In this document: one piece after another, positions 26,301 through 41,300 of the stretch
Position numbering within the stretch: position 1 is the stretch's first letter
Layout of the letters: each line of letters begins with the position of its first letter
Assembly: GCA_032622095.1 (NCBI GenBank)
Contig: CP136064.1
Coordinates: 186,976,209 to 187,040,208 of the forward strand
DNA from: Siphonodentalium dalli
Lineage: Eukaryota > Mollusca > Scaphopoda > Gadilida > Siphonodentaliidae
Length of the DNA: 64,000 bases
Direction of reading: 5' to 3'
Notes under the pieces: generated by a model
Database searches by the model: none
Told to the model about the DNA's origin: nothing
Seen by the model: only the letters and a program-made list of their open reading frames with translations
Program-made: the position numbers and the translations under genes

Positions 26301-29300
26301 CATGTACTCAACAGAAATCTGACTCCTGTCAGATGTCAATCCCTGTCTGAAATTAATGACACTAACTAATCATAGTACGACAACAGTCATTATTTTTCTG
26401 ATATTGATAAACTGTAGTCTGATAAATTCAAGCGTCGACCAACACATCTAAATCATAGGAGACATGTGTGACAGTATTAAAACAGAAAACACAAAGTATT
26501 TTGTGAAAGCATGTTGTTTAGATGAGATCTAGCGACTCCAGTAGTGTTCTCTAACATGCACACACCTAGGTGTGTACATGTGCAGCGTAGTGCACCCACG
26601 ACAACATACCTGAACAAGTGTTGTAATGGGGAAAATCGGCATTTGCATTCGGATTTTATTCAGTAATCTCAAATGGGACTTGTTAGCCTGACAAACTTGG
26701 TATCGGACCGAGTTCTGATTTCTGTCAGAATACCCTGACCAGGGTGCAATCCCCGGTCCGCTAGCACATGGCTGAGATTGTTACATTGAAGGTGATGCTC
26801 CGTTACGAGAATCAAACCATGAACATAATTATAACACTTGTCCAATATCAATCTCTGTCAATTTATGAAAGTAATAATGACACTACTGTTTTTACATTGA
26901 ATTGATAAACCCAGATGTAAATTGTAATCAACTTTTAAGATTTCTGTCAGAATACCCTGACCAGGGTGCAATCACCGGTCCGCTAGCACATGGCTGAGAT
27001 TGTTACATTGAAGGTGATGCTCCGTTACGAGAATCAAACCATGAACATAATTATAACACTTGTCCAATATCAATCTCTGTCAATATATTAAAGTAATAAT
27101 GACACTACTGTTTTTACATTGAATTGATAAACCCAGATGTAAATTGTAATCAACTTTTAAGTTCAGATGTGACCAACACATCTGGACAGTTGTATTGAGC
27201 CATAAAACAACAAAATATTATGAGAAAGAATGTAGTTCATAACATTATGATAAATAGCGTCAGTAGCGATGGTAATTATTGCTAAATAAATGTCCACGCG
27301 TAAATAAATTCCCACGAAATTAGGAGACTTCCGGTAAAAAACACGTGGCATTTTTTATATCTGACAAAATATATCATACCTTATAGGTTCTATAATAATT
27401 ACATAGATGAATTGTTCACAATAGTCTATGCGCCTCGTAAGGCCTTGAAATGGCGGCTGATTATGGCAAAATGTCGATTTTCAGATTCGAAAAGTTTTAA
27501 GTCCGCCGCCTATTCGAAAACAAGGAACAATTGCATGTTTGAAGCGAAACGGTCCGTGAATTCGAAACAATAATTCTAAAAACTAACGCGTAGGCGACCA
27601 GTAATTATTGTATCGATAAATTGAATTTGTTGTCTAGTTGTTAAACGACAAATTCGGAACAATACTCCCTTATGACTTCTCTCTGTGGTAGCAGAAAATA
27701 AACTGGCGAATTAAGTCGGTTATATGGGGACTGCGCATGCGTGACTGATACGAGCAAGCCACTAAAGACCGTGAGGTACCGTAGACGACCACAAAAAAGT
27801 TAACCCCTTTTCTACTATGGTTTTACAAACGCAGGACATCTATCCATATAGTTCAGTGTGAACGGCTTCCTTTAGCGGAAATATCAATATGATAAGTTTA
27901 TTTTCATAGTTATGAATCATGTATATATATGAGGGCAATATCTTGCCAACTCTGTCTGACAATAAAGAGCGTTTATTTATAATTTATACTTAGGTTTATT
28001 GTAACACAGTAACACAGATAAAAATGGCTCCCCTAGGAAGGAAAGGAAAGAAATTATCATTCTCCTAGTAAAGGATACACATACCGTTATAATGTTGTTT
28101 TATTTTAATTTGAAGAGCCAAGATAGAGAGGAACTCCCCCGACCTAAGTGGTCCCGCTTATGGCATGTTTAAGGAAGAGAGGACAGCATAGACCGAAATG
28201 CGCAGTTGGCAGCATGGCTTCAGGCCCTTATGATCGGGCATCTGTGCCATGTGGATGGGATGCCACTCGAACGGGGTGGTCCCCTGCCTGCGTCTTAGGA
28301 AAGGTCGGTAATGCTGGTCAATGAGCTTCCTCGAAAGCTTAGCTGGACAGCGCAAACGTCTTTGCCTGTTTTATTGTCTATGTGCCAGATAATCAAATTG
28401 ATATGGGCAATAGAAGTATGAAGAGCCATGCTGATGGCCTCTTGTCGGAAAGGCTATTGGCAGTGGTCGTGGGACACATGGCAATATAAATGGTTTCCAT
28501 GTAAATATGCTTCATTCGTGTGTGAAGTATATTCGCCATATCAACGGTATGAAAGGTCGGGACACGTATATATTTTAAAATTCATTGAGACACCAACTAG
28601 TCCATGAATACCTTCAAAATACCTACCATGCCCTTTATGAACAATACATGCTGTATTGGATGTACAGCCTGTTCTTGTACCAAGCTCACATTTGATATGG
28701 TTACTTGTCATAAATAATGTCTCCCCCCACCTTCCTCGTCTTGGAATACCACTGCTATTATATCGTTATTCATTGGGGAGCGTCATCCAGGCCACGGTCG
28801 CCAGTTATTGCCAGTGGACCAGTTACCTGGAGGGGTCAAGTCACCACGACTCTAAATACCTGTCAGGCTGGAATCATTCACATAATTGAATCAAGAAGGG
28901 GAAAGGTTGTTCAAACCAAAGTATCTTCAAATATATTTTTAGATAGTGAAACCATGAGTAAACACCGTCAGAGTGACGATAAGCCTCTTGCCTTACTCTA
29001 GAGAATGCAAACCGGAGCACCCATGATTTGTAATTTTTGTGTCCCAATTAGAGCCATATCCAGAATCGTAGTAATCCAGACCCCCCCCCCCCCCTGCTTC
29101 TTTTCAGTAAACCTACACAGGAAGGAAAGCAATTATGTTTGTATTCCGGAAGGAGACACCATTTTGTCGAGATACAACCCAGCAATTTTGAAAGGATGGG
29201 TTAATCTTTGGATACAATTCAGAATAACTAAAATCTGGAATTATAGTGAAACTGTCATCACGATTAATTTTAGTGTCATGCTTGCAATCATTAAATGCTA

Positions 29301-32300
29301 GCAGTTATAAATTTTGACAGTGAATTTGAAGCACTGTACGAGAATCGAATCATGTACTCAACAGAAATCTGACTCCTGTCAGATGTCAATCCCTGTCTGA
29401 AATTAATGACACTAACTAATCATAGTACGACAACAGTCATTATTTTTCTGATATTGATAAACTGTAGTCTGATAAATTCAAGCGTCGACCAACACATCTA
29501 AATCATAGGAGACATGTGTGACAGTATTAAAACAGAAAACACAAAGTATTTTGTGAAAGCATGTTGTTTAGATGAGATCTAGCGACTCCAGTAGTGTTCT
29601 CTAACATGCACACACCTAGGTGTGTACATGTGCAGCGTAGTGCACCCACGACAACATACCTGAACAAGTGTTGTAATGGGGAAAATCGGCATTTGCATTC
29701 GGATTTTATTCAGTAATCTCAAATGGGACTTGTTAGCCTGACAAACTTGGTATCGGACCGAGTTCTGATTTCTGTCAGAATACCCTGACCAGGGTGCAAT
29801 CACCGGTCCGCTAGCACATGGCTGAGATTGTTACATTGAAGGTGATGCTCCGTTACGAGAATCAAACCATGAACATAATTATAACACTTGTCCAATATCA
29901 ATCTCTGTCAATATATTAAAGTAATAATGACACTACTGTTTTTACATTGAATTGATAAACCCAGATGTAAATTGTAATCAACTTTTAAGTTCAGATGTGA
30001 CCAACACATCTGGACAGTTGTATTGAGCCATAAAACAACAAAATATTATGAGAAAGAATGTAGTTCATAACATTATGATAAATAGCGTCAGTAGCGATGG
30101 TAATTATTGCTAAATAAATGTCCACGCGTAAATAAATTCCCACGAAATTAGGAGACTTCCGGTAAAAAACACGTGGCATTTTTTATATCTGACAAAATAT
30201 ATCATACCTTATAGGTTCTATAATAATTACATAGATGAATTGTTCACAATAGTCTATGCGCCTCGTAAGGCCTTGAAATGGCGGCTGATTATGGCGAAAT
30301 GTCAATTTTCAGATTCGAAAAGTTTTAAGTCCGCCGCCTATTCGAAAACACGGAACAATTGCATGTTTGAAGCGAAACGGTCCGTGAATTCGAAACAATA
30401 ATTCTAAAAACTAACGCGTAGGCGACCAGTAATTATTGTATCGATAAATTGAATTTGTTGTCTAGTTGTTAAACGACAAATTCGGAACAATACTCCCTTA
30501 TGACTTCTCTCTGTGGTAGCAGAAAATAAACTGGCGAATTAAGTCGGTTATATGGGGACTGCGCATGCGTGACTAATACGAGCAAGCCACTAAAGACCGT
30601 GAGGTACCGTAGACGACCACAAAAAAGTTAACCCCTTTTCTACTATGGTTTTACAAACGCAGGACATCTATCCATATAGTTCAGTGTGAACGGCTTCCTT
30701 TAGCGGAAATATCAATATGATAAGTTTATTTTCATAGTTATGAATCATGTATATATATGAGGGCAATATCTTGCCAACTCTGTCTGACAATAAAGAGCGT
30801 TTATTTATAATTTATACTTAGGTTTATTGTAACACAGTAACACAGATAAGTTTATTTTTGTGCTTTGTATGGATGTCAGATGATTTCATACATGCGTAAT
30901 AGGTATATACTCATAGTATATGAAGCATGTATATGATACCAATATATACATGCATATATATTTTCGGAGTATTACGCACCAAAACAATATTGCGACTGAT
31001 ACTGATAACACTTTGCTGCGTGGTTACTGGCCTATAAAATTAGCACTTTATAGCAGCGCGGTCTATTCAATATCCTGGTCGTAAAACTTCCACAATGACA
31101 ATGTATTTATAAAAAAAAAATTATAGCTTAAAAAGAAAACTAATAACTTTATTCACAATTGTAATGTATATATCGTGATCACATAATATTGGTGACGTCC
31201 AATAGGAAGACATAATTAACTCAGACTCCGCGTTTTAAGTGTGTCAACTCATATGACGTCATATGAGGACTGGAGACGGAGATAGCCGGACAACCAGTGG
31301 AGGTATTATTTATTTATTTTTCAGCTTATTTATCACATGATAGCTATGGGACTTGGGCCATTGTGTTCATAATAGGGGATGCTTTCCGATATCAGGATAG
31401 CAATCTTCTAACAGCTGTCAGTGCATCTTTTGTCATTCATGGTTTCTTCTTCCATGTGTTTCTTCCTTTCTTTTTTAGTATAGATATATCTCTGCCAGTA
31501 TATTTTGTTTTAAAAAGTCCCAAGCTTCCTCAATGGATAAGTATTTAGTAAACACAGGATTAACTTACTGAAAAGAGGGGCTGATCCAGAGGAAGTAGTT
31601 CGTTACTGTAGAGATTCCCAATAGCATAACAAGCATTCCATCGAACCTGGTGAGAAATCGGTTTAAAATAAAACATAGCAATCTGGAATTGTCAATTATC
31701 ATTTTTAACAGCGAAAGTCAATTTCAAATCCAGAGACATCTGTGATACATGGGTTGATTAAATAAACATTCTTCAATTATGTAGCTTTCAGCCACCTGAC
31801 CTTTATCAACATTGTATAGTGGAACCACCCATGAGAAAATACCAAGTCAAGTGGCCGAAAGTTACAGAAATAAAAAGAGTGTTTATTTAGTCAAACCATA
31901 AACCATTTTTAAACTTAACCTGTGGTAAATAATTGTGTACAGCCTGCACCAGACTACCACAGCGACTGAACACTTTCTATACCAAAGCATCATTGACAGG
32001 TAGTTATCCCATAGGAAATGTTCAGATAATAATTTCAACAACTGACAATAGGTCATTTATTGAACATATTATCTGAACATTTCCCACCTATGAATGTGAA
32101 TAATTCTGCTCTTGTATTTGTATATGTGTTTTTTGTCTGAACATATTATTTTTAAAAGTATAATTCATTTTTCCTTAAAGAAAGCCTGAACACTGAACTA
32201 TATGGATATATGTCCTGCTTTGTAAACCACAGTAGGAAAGGGGTTAACTTTTTGGTCGCCTCTTGACGTCTATTGGCTTGTCCAGATTAGTCACGCATGA

Positions 32301-35300
32301 ACTGTCCCAATATAACCGGCTGTATGCGATGAGAATCGTTACTTTTATTTCCGACTCAATCAGGAGATTGGTGAGTTGCGGGGTTGGGAATGGCACCGCC
32401 ATGGGAGGGACCTATGATAGTTCAGTGTTCAGGCTTTCTTTATGGAAAAATGTATTATACTTTTTAAAATAATATTTTTCCGCTAAAGGAAGCCTTTCAC
32501 ACTGAACTATACGGATTAGAATGCAAGCCCAGGAGGAGGCACGAGCAATAAAGTTAATAGCCAAAGTTAGAGGGGAATGTACTCTTCTAAAACAGATTGC
32601 ACATAAATATGAACTCTTAATGAATATGTTATGATTAGTTACTTGAAAATAACTCATATAGTTAAGAGTTCTATATTGCTCAAACGTGTACCTCCCCCCT
32701 TGTTTTGGAAGAAACATCCCAGGTGGTGCCATCCAAGTCATAGTTGCGAGCGAACCGAGCAAGTGTAACGGAATAAGATACTCTCCGTTCTTCTTCTCTT
32801 TTTGTTCTTCTTTCTTCATCTTTCAGTTCTAATGTCCCAGCCGCCATGGGATGCAAGAAGACTAACTCACTCTCTGCCTTAGCGACAGAACGACATGCAC
32901 TGGAGGAGGCCCACTCCGAAGATGGCGAGACAACCAACATTAAGAGTTAACTAACTGTTGTTCGCCAAAGCAAATGGCAGAGAACCTGAGGCCCAATTTG
33001 TGGCACAGGGATCAAATTGAGAACCCATTAGCCCAAATGGGTTGGACAACTATAAGTGAGTCAAGCCATCGGATCAGAGGGAGCCCCCAAATTGATATGG
33101 GCAATAGAAGTATGAAGGGCCATGTGATGGACTCTTTGCGGAAAGGCTATTGGCAGTGGTCATGGGCACGTGACAATATTTATAAATGCTTTCCATGTAT
33201 TAAAATGTGCTTCATTCGTGTGTGAAGTCTATTCGCCATATCAACGGTACGAAAGGTAGTAATAGAATGCGAAGAGCCAAGGTCTGGACTCGTATATATT
33301 TGAAATTCATGTAGACTCCTTGCTGGTCAATGAATACTTCAAAACGCCTACCATGCCCTTTATGAACAATGCTCCCTGCATAGTATGCACAGCATGTTCG
33401 TGTACCGAGCTCACATTTGATAAGGTTACTTGCCATTTAAGATCCCCCCCCCCCCCTTCTTGGAATACCACTGCTGTTATATCTCATTCGGGGCCTTCAT
33501 CCAGGCATCTCAAATTGTGGCCACGGTCTAAAGAAATGCTGCGAGAAACGTCGCGGCCACATGGGGAATCAAACATTCCACAGTAGCAATTTACTGTTGG
33601 CCAGTTAACTGGAGGGGTAAAGTCACCACGATTCTAAATCTTGTCAGTCTGAGATCATGAAGAATTTGAGTCAATGAGAGACAATGTGTGGACCGGTATG
33701 CAAATAAACCGAGGATGGCTTGAAAACGAAATAGAATCATAAGAAAAGTTATCCGCAACAATTCATTGTGAGATGGTGCCATCGCAAATTACACTTTCAC
33801 ATTCCCATAATTGAACCAAGATGGGGAAAGGATCGAAAGAACCTTCAAATATTTATGTAGATAGTGAATCCATGATTAGACACCTTCAGAATGTCGACAA
33901 GAGGGAATAGTTCAAACCTGAGTGTCCATGATTTGTAATTTGGGTCCCGATCAGATCCAGAATTTTAGTAAACCTGACACCCTCCAGCATGTACCTGAGA
34001 GCAATACAAGCCCACCGGTTCAGACCGGCTTGCGTAGAATCGCAGCTATTGTTCATTAGAGCAGAAACAACTATATAGATATTAAATCGACCAACATGGC
34101 TGAGATTGATCATTAGCTATGATGTCCGGGGGACAATGGCATGTCATGTTTGCAATCATCAAATGATAGCATTTCTAAATTCTACAGTGAAGTTGATGCT
34201 CTGTTACGAGAATCGAACCATGAACAGAATTCTGACACTTGTCAGATATCAATCCCTGTCTGAAATTAATAATGACACTACCGATTCTTAGTACTACTAC
34301 TGTCATATTAAGTAACAAATTAACGATTATTATTATACATGAAACAGTTCCATTCTGATACTGATAAACCGTAGATGTAGTCAACGGCAAGGTCAAGCGT
34401 CGACTAACACATCTGGATCATGGATACATGTGTGACAGTATTGAAACATAAAACAACAAGTAATATGTGAAAGCACGTTGTTCATAACATTATGATAGAT
34501 ATTAGCGTCAGTAGCGAGGGAATTATTGAAAGAAAACTCAGCGATTTGAAATGCTACAAGTATAATAACATTTGCACGAAATTAGGAGACTTCGGGTAGC
34601 GAACCACGTGGCATTTACGGTCTGACCAATTCTATCATACCTTATAGGTTCTATAATAATTCCATAGATGTATTTCTCACAATAATCTATGTGCGTCGTA
34701 AGGCATTGAAACGATGGCCGGTATATGGCGAATTTGTCAATTTACAGAAGCAATAAAATTACAATATCGGCCTGTTCGAAAACACGGAACAATTGTATGT
34801 TTTAGGCGAAACGGTCTATGAATTCGAAACCGATAATTATAAAAACGAATGAGGTATATATTGGCAAATTGAATTTGTTGAGGTGTGTGAAACACAAAAT
34901 TCAAAAAGATACGGCCCTTAGATCTTGTTGGCTTCGCAGTAGGAATAAAACTAACGATTCTCATCGCATACAGCCGGTTATATTGGGACAGTTCATGCGT
35001 GACTAATCTGGGCAAGCCAATAGACATCAAGAGGCGACCAAAAAGTTAACCCCTTTCCTACTGTGGTTTACAAAGCAGGACATATATCCATATAGTTCAG
35101 TGTGAAAGGAAAAATCCATCCAAATGAATAATAGACCATTCTGATGTACACTGTTTTAACTTATTGGAAGAATCTAGTTAGTATAGAAAGTGTTAAGTAA
35201 GGTTTGTTTCTCATTGTAAACAAAGAGAGTTCTTTTAATCATAATAATAGAATCGACTAAAAGTCTGTGTTCATCCCCAGTGGTTGGGGGGTTCGTAGAG

Positions 35301-38300
35301 TGAAAATCCACTGTCGCTGGTGACATCAGTGAGTGAAAAACTCAAGGTGAGGAAGGCAAAAAATTTTGATAAAACTCCAGAGAAAAGCTTCAACACTCAG
35401 ATAACCTGCAGTATAGGTCTAGCGCTTTCGTTATGTTTAACTTCATCAGGACCGAGTTTGGCGTATGTTTTAACAGCAACAGTATAAAAGGTGAGCAAAA
35501 TTCTCAAAAAATAATACGCCAAACTTGGTCCTGATTAAGTTAAACATTAATGAAAGCGCTAGACTTATACTGCAGGTTATCTGGGTGTTGAAGCTTTTCT
35601 CTGGAGTTTTATCTCAATTTTTGCCTTCTTTTAATCGAACTAGAAATGTGTGGCCCAAGATTTAACTCTTTTTTTGACAAAGACAAATGACACACAGGGT
35701 AATAAAAACATCAAATGGAAAATACATCAGTACATAACAATGATTATTTAGCAATAAAACAGCATATTTAAAACCTATGTAAATTTTAAGCGATGAAAAC
35801 ATTCAGCCTTTCAAGTTTTCATAAACAGCCTTCATTAGGCAAACAATCCAAGTTTACAAGAAGACATGTTTTGTAATTGTGCATTGCTCTCACAATCTTT
35901 ATCTTTAAAACTTAGTCACTGTTAATTACCTTCATTGCTCCGTTCGCACAATTCTTGATAAGAACATTCACAGCATTGTCAATGGCTGCTTGGAATGTTG
36001 ATTTCTCTGTTGAAAGAATATGAAAGTTAATAACTTATCCCGTTCTAATGAATAAATTGTCATGCTAAGAACATTATTAGTATCTATATCTTTTTAAAAT
36101 TGTATGAAATGTCTCACTGGAAACAAGTGTCAAATTGCTATAATTTATCAAAATAACTGTACAATACAAAACTGTGGTAAACTTTGCAAACAATATTTTT
36201 ATGCAAGGTACACCATCATAACATTCCAATGACTCACAGTAAGAAAAACCACAGGCTCTTTATAGAACTAATTAGCTGATCATCTCTACAAATAAATGAA
36301 TGGGAATCATGTAACTACTCATCATCGAGAATTAAGCTATTCAATCTAGTGAAAAGCCTAACATCATAAGGTGATAGGTATATGGTAGATCTTTGGCACA
36401 GCTGCATGTTATATGTAGTTGTCTCTGAGTCATGCTGAGCATTGCCCTGTGGACATGCCTGAAACTATATAACACAAGGTGCTGATTTTTAGAAGCTGCA
36501 TGTGTTTTTGAGACAATGCATATTTTTTGGATTGTGTGGGATTCAAACTCCAGACCGTGATGGGGTCGCTTAGATCGCCATGTGGTATTGACATCAGACT
36601 TTGGGTCGCAAGGTGCGCTCGCCGTCATGGGCCGGGGTTCGAATCCCACACAATCCAAATATTGTGCATTGTCTCAAAAACACCTACAGCTTCACAAGGT
36701 GATAGTTTATCTTGTATCTTTTGTATCAGTAAGCTCTGTTCAGTGCAGTTCAAGTAAGAAAAAAAACTAAATTTACATACCAATGCTCCTTGCAGGTAGA
36801 TATCTGAGAATATTGCCCACTGCCCTCACAGCCTGAGTTTTTATCTTTTCTCCATAAGAGCATGCCTTAGCTGACATGTTAAGAAGCTTCAGAAGTAACA
36901 TATCTGAGAAGTCATCAATAAACTCGTTATTATTTTCTTCTCTGTGGAACAAAAAGAAATAATTCAGTAAGTTTAATAATATGAATGAACACAGAGAATA
37001 GAACAGTGAAACTATGTCTGAAGATGTCATTAGTGAAGACATGAGTATTATAGAATAAAAGATTGTTCAAAATCAGCTAATATGAATTGTACTTGACACG
37101 TAGTGGAGCAACCAAACAGTATGCTGTGCCTCATTTTTGCCTTTCATATTGCTAACAATAATTTATGTAACATCATGCAGTGATCCCGACTGAAACAACA
37201 TGATAAGATCTACTTGTCATGGATTGTGCAATCTTGTCTGGATTCTGGCCCGCAAATCCAAAATGACATCTTCGCTGGTTTTCATTAAGCTAACCAATGA
37301 AATTGTTCTAAATGCATGCAACTAATAGGTATTCTTCGTAAGTTGCGAAGTATACACAGTTCTAACTGGAAGTCACGTGACAATTTGTCCAAAATCCATA
37401 CCCACGACCTTTGAAAAATCACTGATGGACATAGAAAAAAATATATGACGTCATTCACCTGAGCCTAAGGTATAAACAACCACGCTGGTGGTTGCTATGA
37501 AAAAGAGTCTATACTTGTCTTGAGAAAAAGAAACTTGAGACATTCACAAAATGTTCTCTACGGATCTGCATTAAAAAAGTAGTCACTTTGGACCAAATTA
37601 AAGCAGTTAACCAACAAAGTTGGTAGCCATTAATTTATTCATATTCCACAACTCATGCGTTAAGTGAATGTATGAGAGAACGAGAGAATTTTTTATTAAG
37701 CTGGAGCAGTGCCGGAAAAAAGATAGAAGCCAGTTCATAGGTTGGCTTGCAATAATTACAAGGATAATAGTGTAACGATTAGAGGTATCATAGAGCATGT
37801 AATTAGTTAAGCAGTATATAAGCAGTATATTTTCCACACATCATTCTACTCCCAATGAAACTATCTATAACCTATGACTGATATACTCAGACAGATGGAC
37901 ACAAATATATTATTTTTAAAAGTATAATACATTTTTCCTTAAAGAAAGTCTGAACACTGAGCTATATGGATATATGTCCTGCTTTGTAAAACCACAATAG
38001 GAAAGGGGTTAACTTTTTGGTCGTCTCCCGACATAATAATGTGCTTGTCCGGTTTAGTCACACATGAACGGTGGATTAGAATGCAAGCCCAGGAGGAGGC
38101 ATGAGCAATAAAGTTAATATCCAAATCTCTTCTCAAACAGATTGCACAAAAATATGAACTCTTAATGAATCTGCTATTAGTTGGGGAGCCCGCATATGTT
38201 CCATTTACACTTTTGCGTACAAAAGGTTTGACCCCCTAAAGTTGGTACCAATAATGGAACATTCTGAAAAACCGATTTCTTAAGTTGCGCATTCCTGGGG

Positions 38301-41300
38301 TTTAGGGGCCGCTGAACCCCAAAAAGTGCCAAAAATCACTTCTATTTACACTTCAGCGTACATCGATGAATTTTGGTTTGATGATACTCCTAAGTGTACT
38401 GATAAAGAAAACACAACTTAAGAAAGGGATTTTCCTGGGGTTTTCAGATAAGAAAGGGGGTCCCATGCTGAACCCCAAAACGTGATTTTTCACTTTTTTT
38501 TACTCTTTCGCGTACATCCATAATTTTTGGTCTCAAAGTACTTTGAGATATACTAATTATAAAAACACAACTTAAGAAGCAACTTTTCCTGGGGTTTTAA
38601 GATAAGAATGGGTTCATCGGGTCACCCCCCAAAACGTAAAAAATCACTTTTATTTACATGATTGCATTCGTCCAACGTGTGTGTATGTGCGTACACCCCT
38701 GGAACGTTGCACTATTACAACCAATACATCCCTAAATCGATACGAACAACTTAAGAAATATACATTCATGTCGTTTTCTGATAAGAACGATATTTGTTAT
38801 CCCCCCCCCCCCAACCCGATCCATTTTCTAGAACTATAAGTGAGCCAGTTTTATGAAAATTATCGCGGAAAATATTGTAAAATGTATACAAATGTATATA
38901 TTTTCGTGAAGCTAAGACATAATGACACTTTTTCGGGGCCAAAATTGAAACTCACCATCCAAGATGGCCACCAATATCGCCGCCGGAAGTTGAAAATATG
39001 ACATTTTTTCACAAATATCTTCTAGATCAATTCATGCTGTTCGGAACTGGTTGAGTAATGCAACTTTATTTTGTGTTTTGTATATTAACTGATCATTGGA
39101 GCAATTAAATATGCAATTATTTGGGTCCTAACCCCTTCTGATCCCTCAAATATTCGATTGTACAGAATTTGGTATAAAATTTCACAAAAAATTACAATTG
39201 GGATTCTATTCATATTTCAACAAGAAATGAACAGAACTTTGTAATGTAAGTGAGGCATATCATTACCTATGAATATTCCAAATCACTGGAACCAAATTTT
39301 TTACTTTGGCTCAAAATGGCTGCCAATATGGCCACCAAAATATGGAAAATGGTAAATATTACACCAGCATGTCTTGCAATCGCTTACAAGTTGTGTTGAT
39401 GTATAAAATGGGCTATTCTGCATTCTATACATTGAATATTAACATGTCTGATGCACCATTGTTAATTGTTACTATTCTCACCACTGACATCGTCAAAAAT
39501 ATTGGACTTTTCTCTAAAAAACTTGACATAAATATTGGTAAAATTCAGTTTTCAGGTTTGGACCATTTTTTCTGGTAAAATATAACTATCTTTGGATTGA
39601 AAGGTGTTTATTGTTTTGGTCTATCTTAAATGTGTCACACTACAGTGTTTATAGACCAAATTGCTCAAGATGGCTTCCAAAATGTAAAATTCAATTTTTT
39701 TTACATATATCCCGAAAATTCTCTGCATTATCCGAAAAGGTAGCAAATTGTGACTCACTTGGTTACTATACGTGTTAGTTAATTAACTGACAACTACATG
39801 TTCTATTCCCAGTTGTCCCAGTTCCGTATGGGGCATGACAAATTCATTTTAAAGTATATAATTTTGCCGAGAACCTCTTTTGTGATTTTGGCCATATTTA
39901 TTGAAAGGAAATGTGCAGAACTTTGAGACAGAACTGAGATGGACCATAATCTTTGGCTATTCTGGTTCATTATGATAAAAAAATGTCAACAGGATACAGT
40001 GTGGATGCCAAGATCGTAGCCAGGGAGTTACTCTGTGATCATATGTGAGGTGAATAGGTATACAGGGAGTTATTGTATGTCATGACTGATGTGAGTAGGT
40101 ATACAATGAGTGACTATATGGTTATGAGTGGGTTGTCCATGGTAAGATGCATCTAGGTATACAGGGAGAAGTCATGGTCAGATGTGAGGTGAATCGGTAT
40201 GCATGGAGTGACTGTATGGTGTATGATTGTGTATATCCAGTACGGGTGCACCCGGTGTGCCTGTATGGTCATTGGTGTGGTGTATGGATATAGCTACATG
40301 ATCATCTATGTGTTGAATATGTATATATGGAGTGACTGTAAGGTCATGGGTGGGATGTACATGCGTTGTCTGTATGATCATGGATGGGGTGTGTGGATAA
40401 ATAGGTAGTGATTTTATGGTTATGGGTAATGTGTATAGGTATACATGGAATTACTGTACGGTCATGATTGAATATGAATACCTGGAGTAAGCTGGGTGGA
40501 CATTATCGATCGTGTGGGTAAATAGGGAGTGTCCTTGTGGTAACGGGTGGGATGTATATTTATATATCTCGTGGATGTATTATCATTGGTGGGTGTATAT
40601 GGCTTAGCTGTATTATCATGGATGACGTGTATGATTATACAGCGAATTGCTGAATTGTCATGTGTGAGGTGTATATGCAAGTATGGATTGTTTGAGTGGT
40701 CGTATGTGTGGGTTTTTTGTATATCTGGAAGGGCTGAATGGCCATTAGTGAGGTTTACATGTATACCTGGAGTGAATTTATGGTCTAGGGTGGGCTGCAT
40801 ATGTATATCGAGTGGTTATATGACTATGCGTGTCGAATAGGTATACAGGTAGTGACCGTATGGTTAATGGTGAGATGATTACATGTAGGTATACAAGTAG
40901 TGACTTGTGATCATAAATGTAATGAACATCTATACAGGGGGTGACAGGCGTATGCGTATACATGTACCTGGTGTTCCTGTTTGGTGACTCGTGTCGGTAT
41001 CGTCATGTGTAGGTTATACCAGTACACACACGTGTTGCTTAATTGTCATGGGCGAGGGATATGTGTATATAGCGAGTGGCTATATGGCCATGGATGAGGT
41101 GCATATGCATACATGGAGTGACTATACTGACATGGCTGTGGTGTATTAGTATATCTTGAGTGGCTATTCGGCTATGGTGTGACAAATAGGGATACAGGGA
41201 TTGACATGGCCAATGTTGAGGTGAATATGTATACAAGGATTGACCATGATCGTGTATGCATGTTATGAATAGGTACACACGGGGCGACTATATGGCCATA

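Larger units (their letters stand above)
22690..30720. mobile_element. Family D element D1, with a duplicated right part
   Basis: Terminal inverted repeats of about 160 bp: left 22731-22890, right 27703-27872, and again 30525-30707 because of a tandem duplication. The termini carry 'gaactatatggatag' and 'aaaggggttaact'. At the left end the terminal motif recurs inverted at 22962-22995 and direct at 23042-23062, giving a snap-back of about 270 bp. Short minus-strand frames (e.g. 23203-23505 with ARFARNSDLNGTTWDV) recur in D2 and D3 but match no transposase I know. Located in the HEATR6 intron between exons k and l. Confidence 0.82.

Noticed and set aside
26721-29840. Possible tRNA gene from 'cgagaatcaaaccatg' motifs (B-box-like on the minus strand)
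   Set aside because: No cloverleaf or A box fits around it; it recurs only inside family D copies and their duplication.
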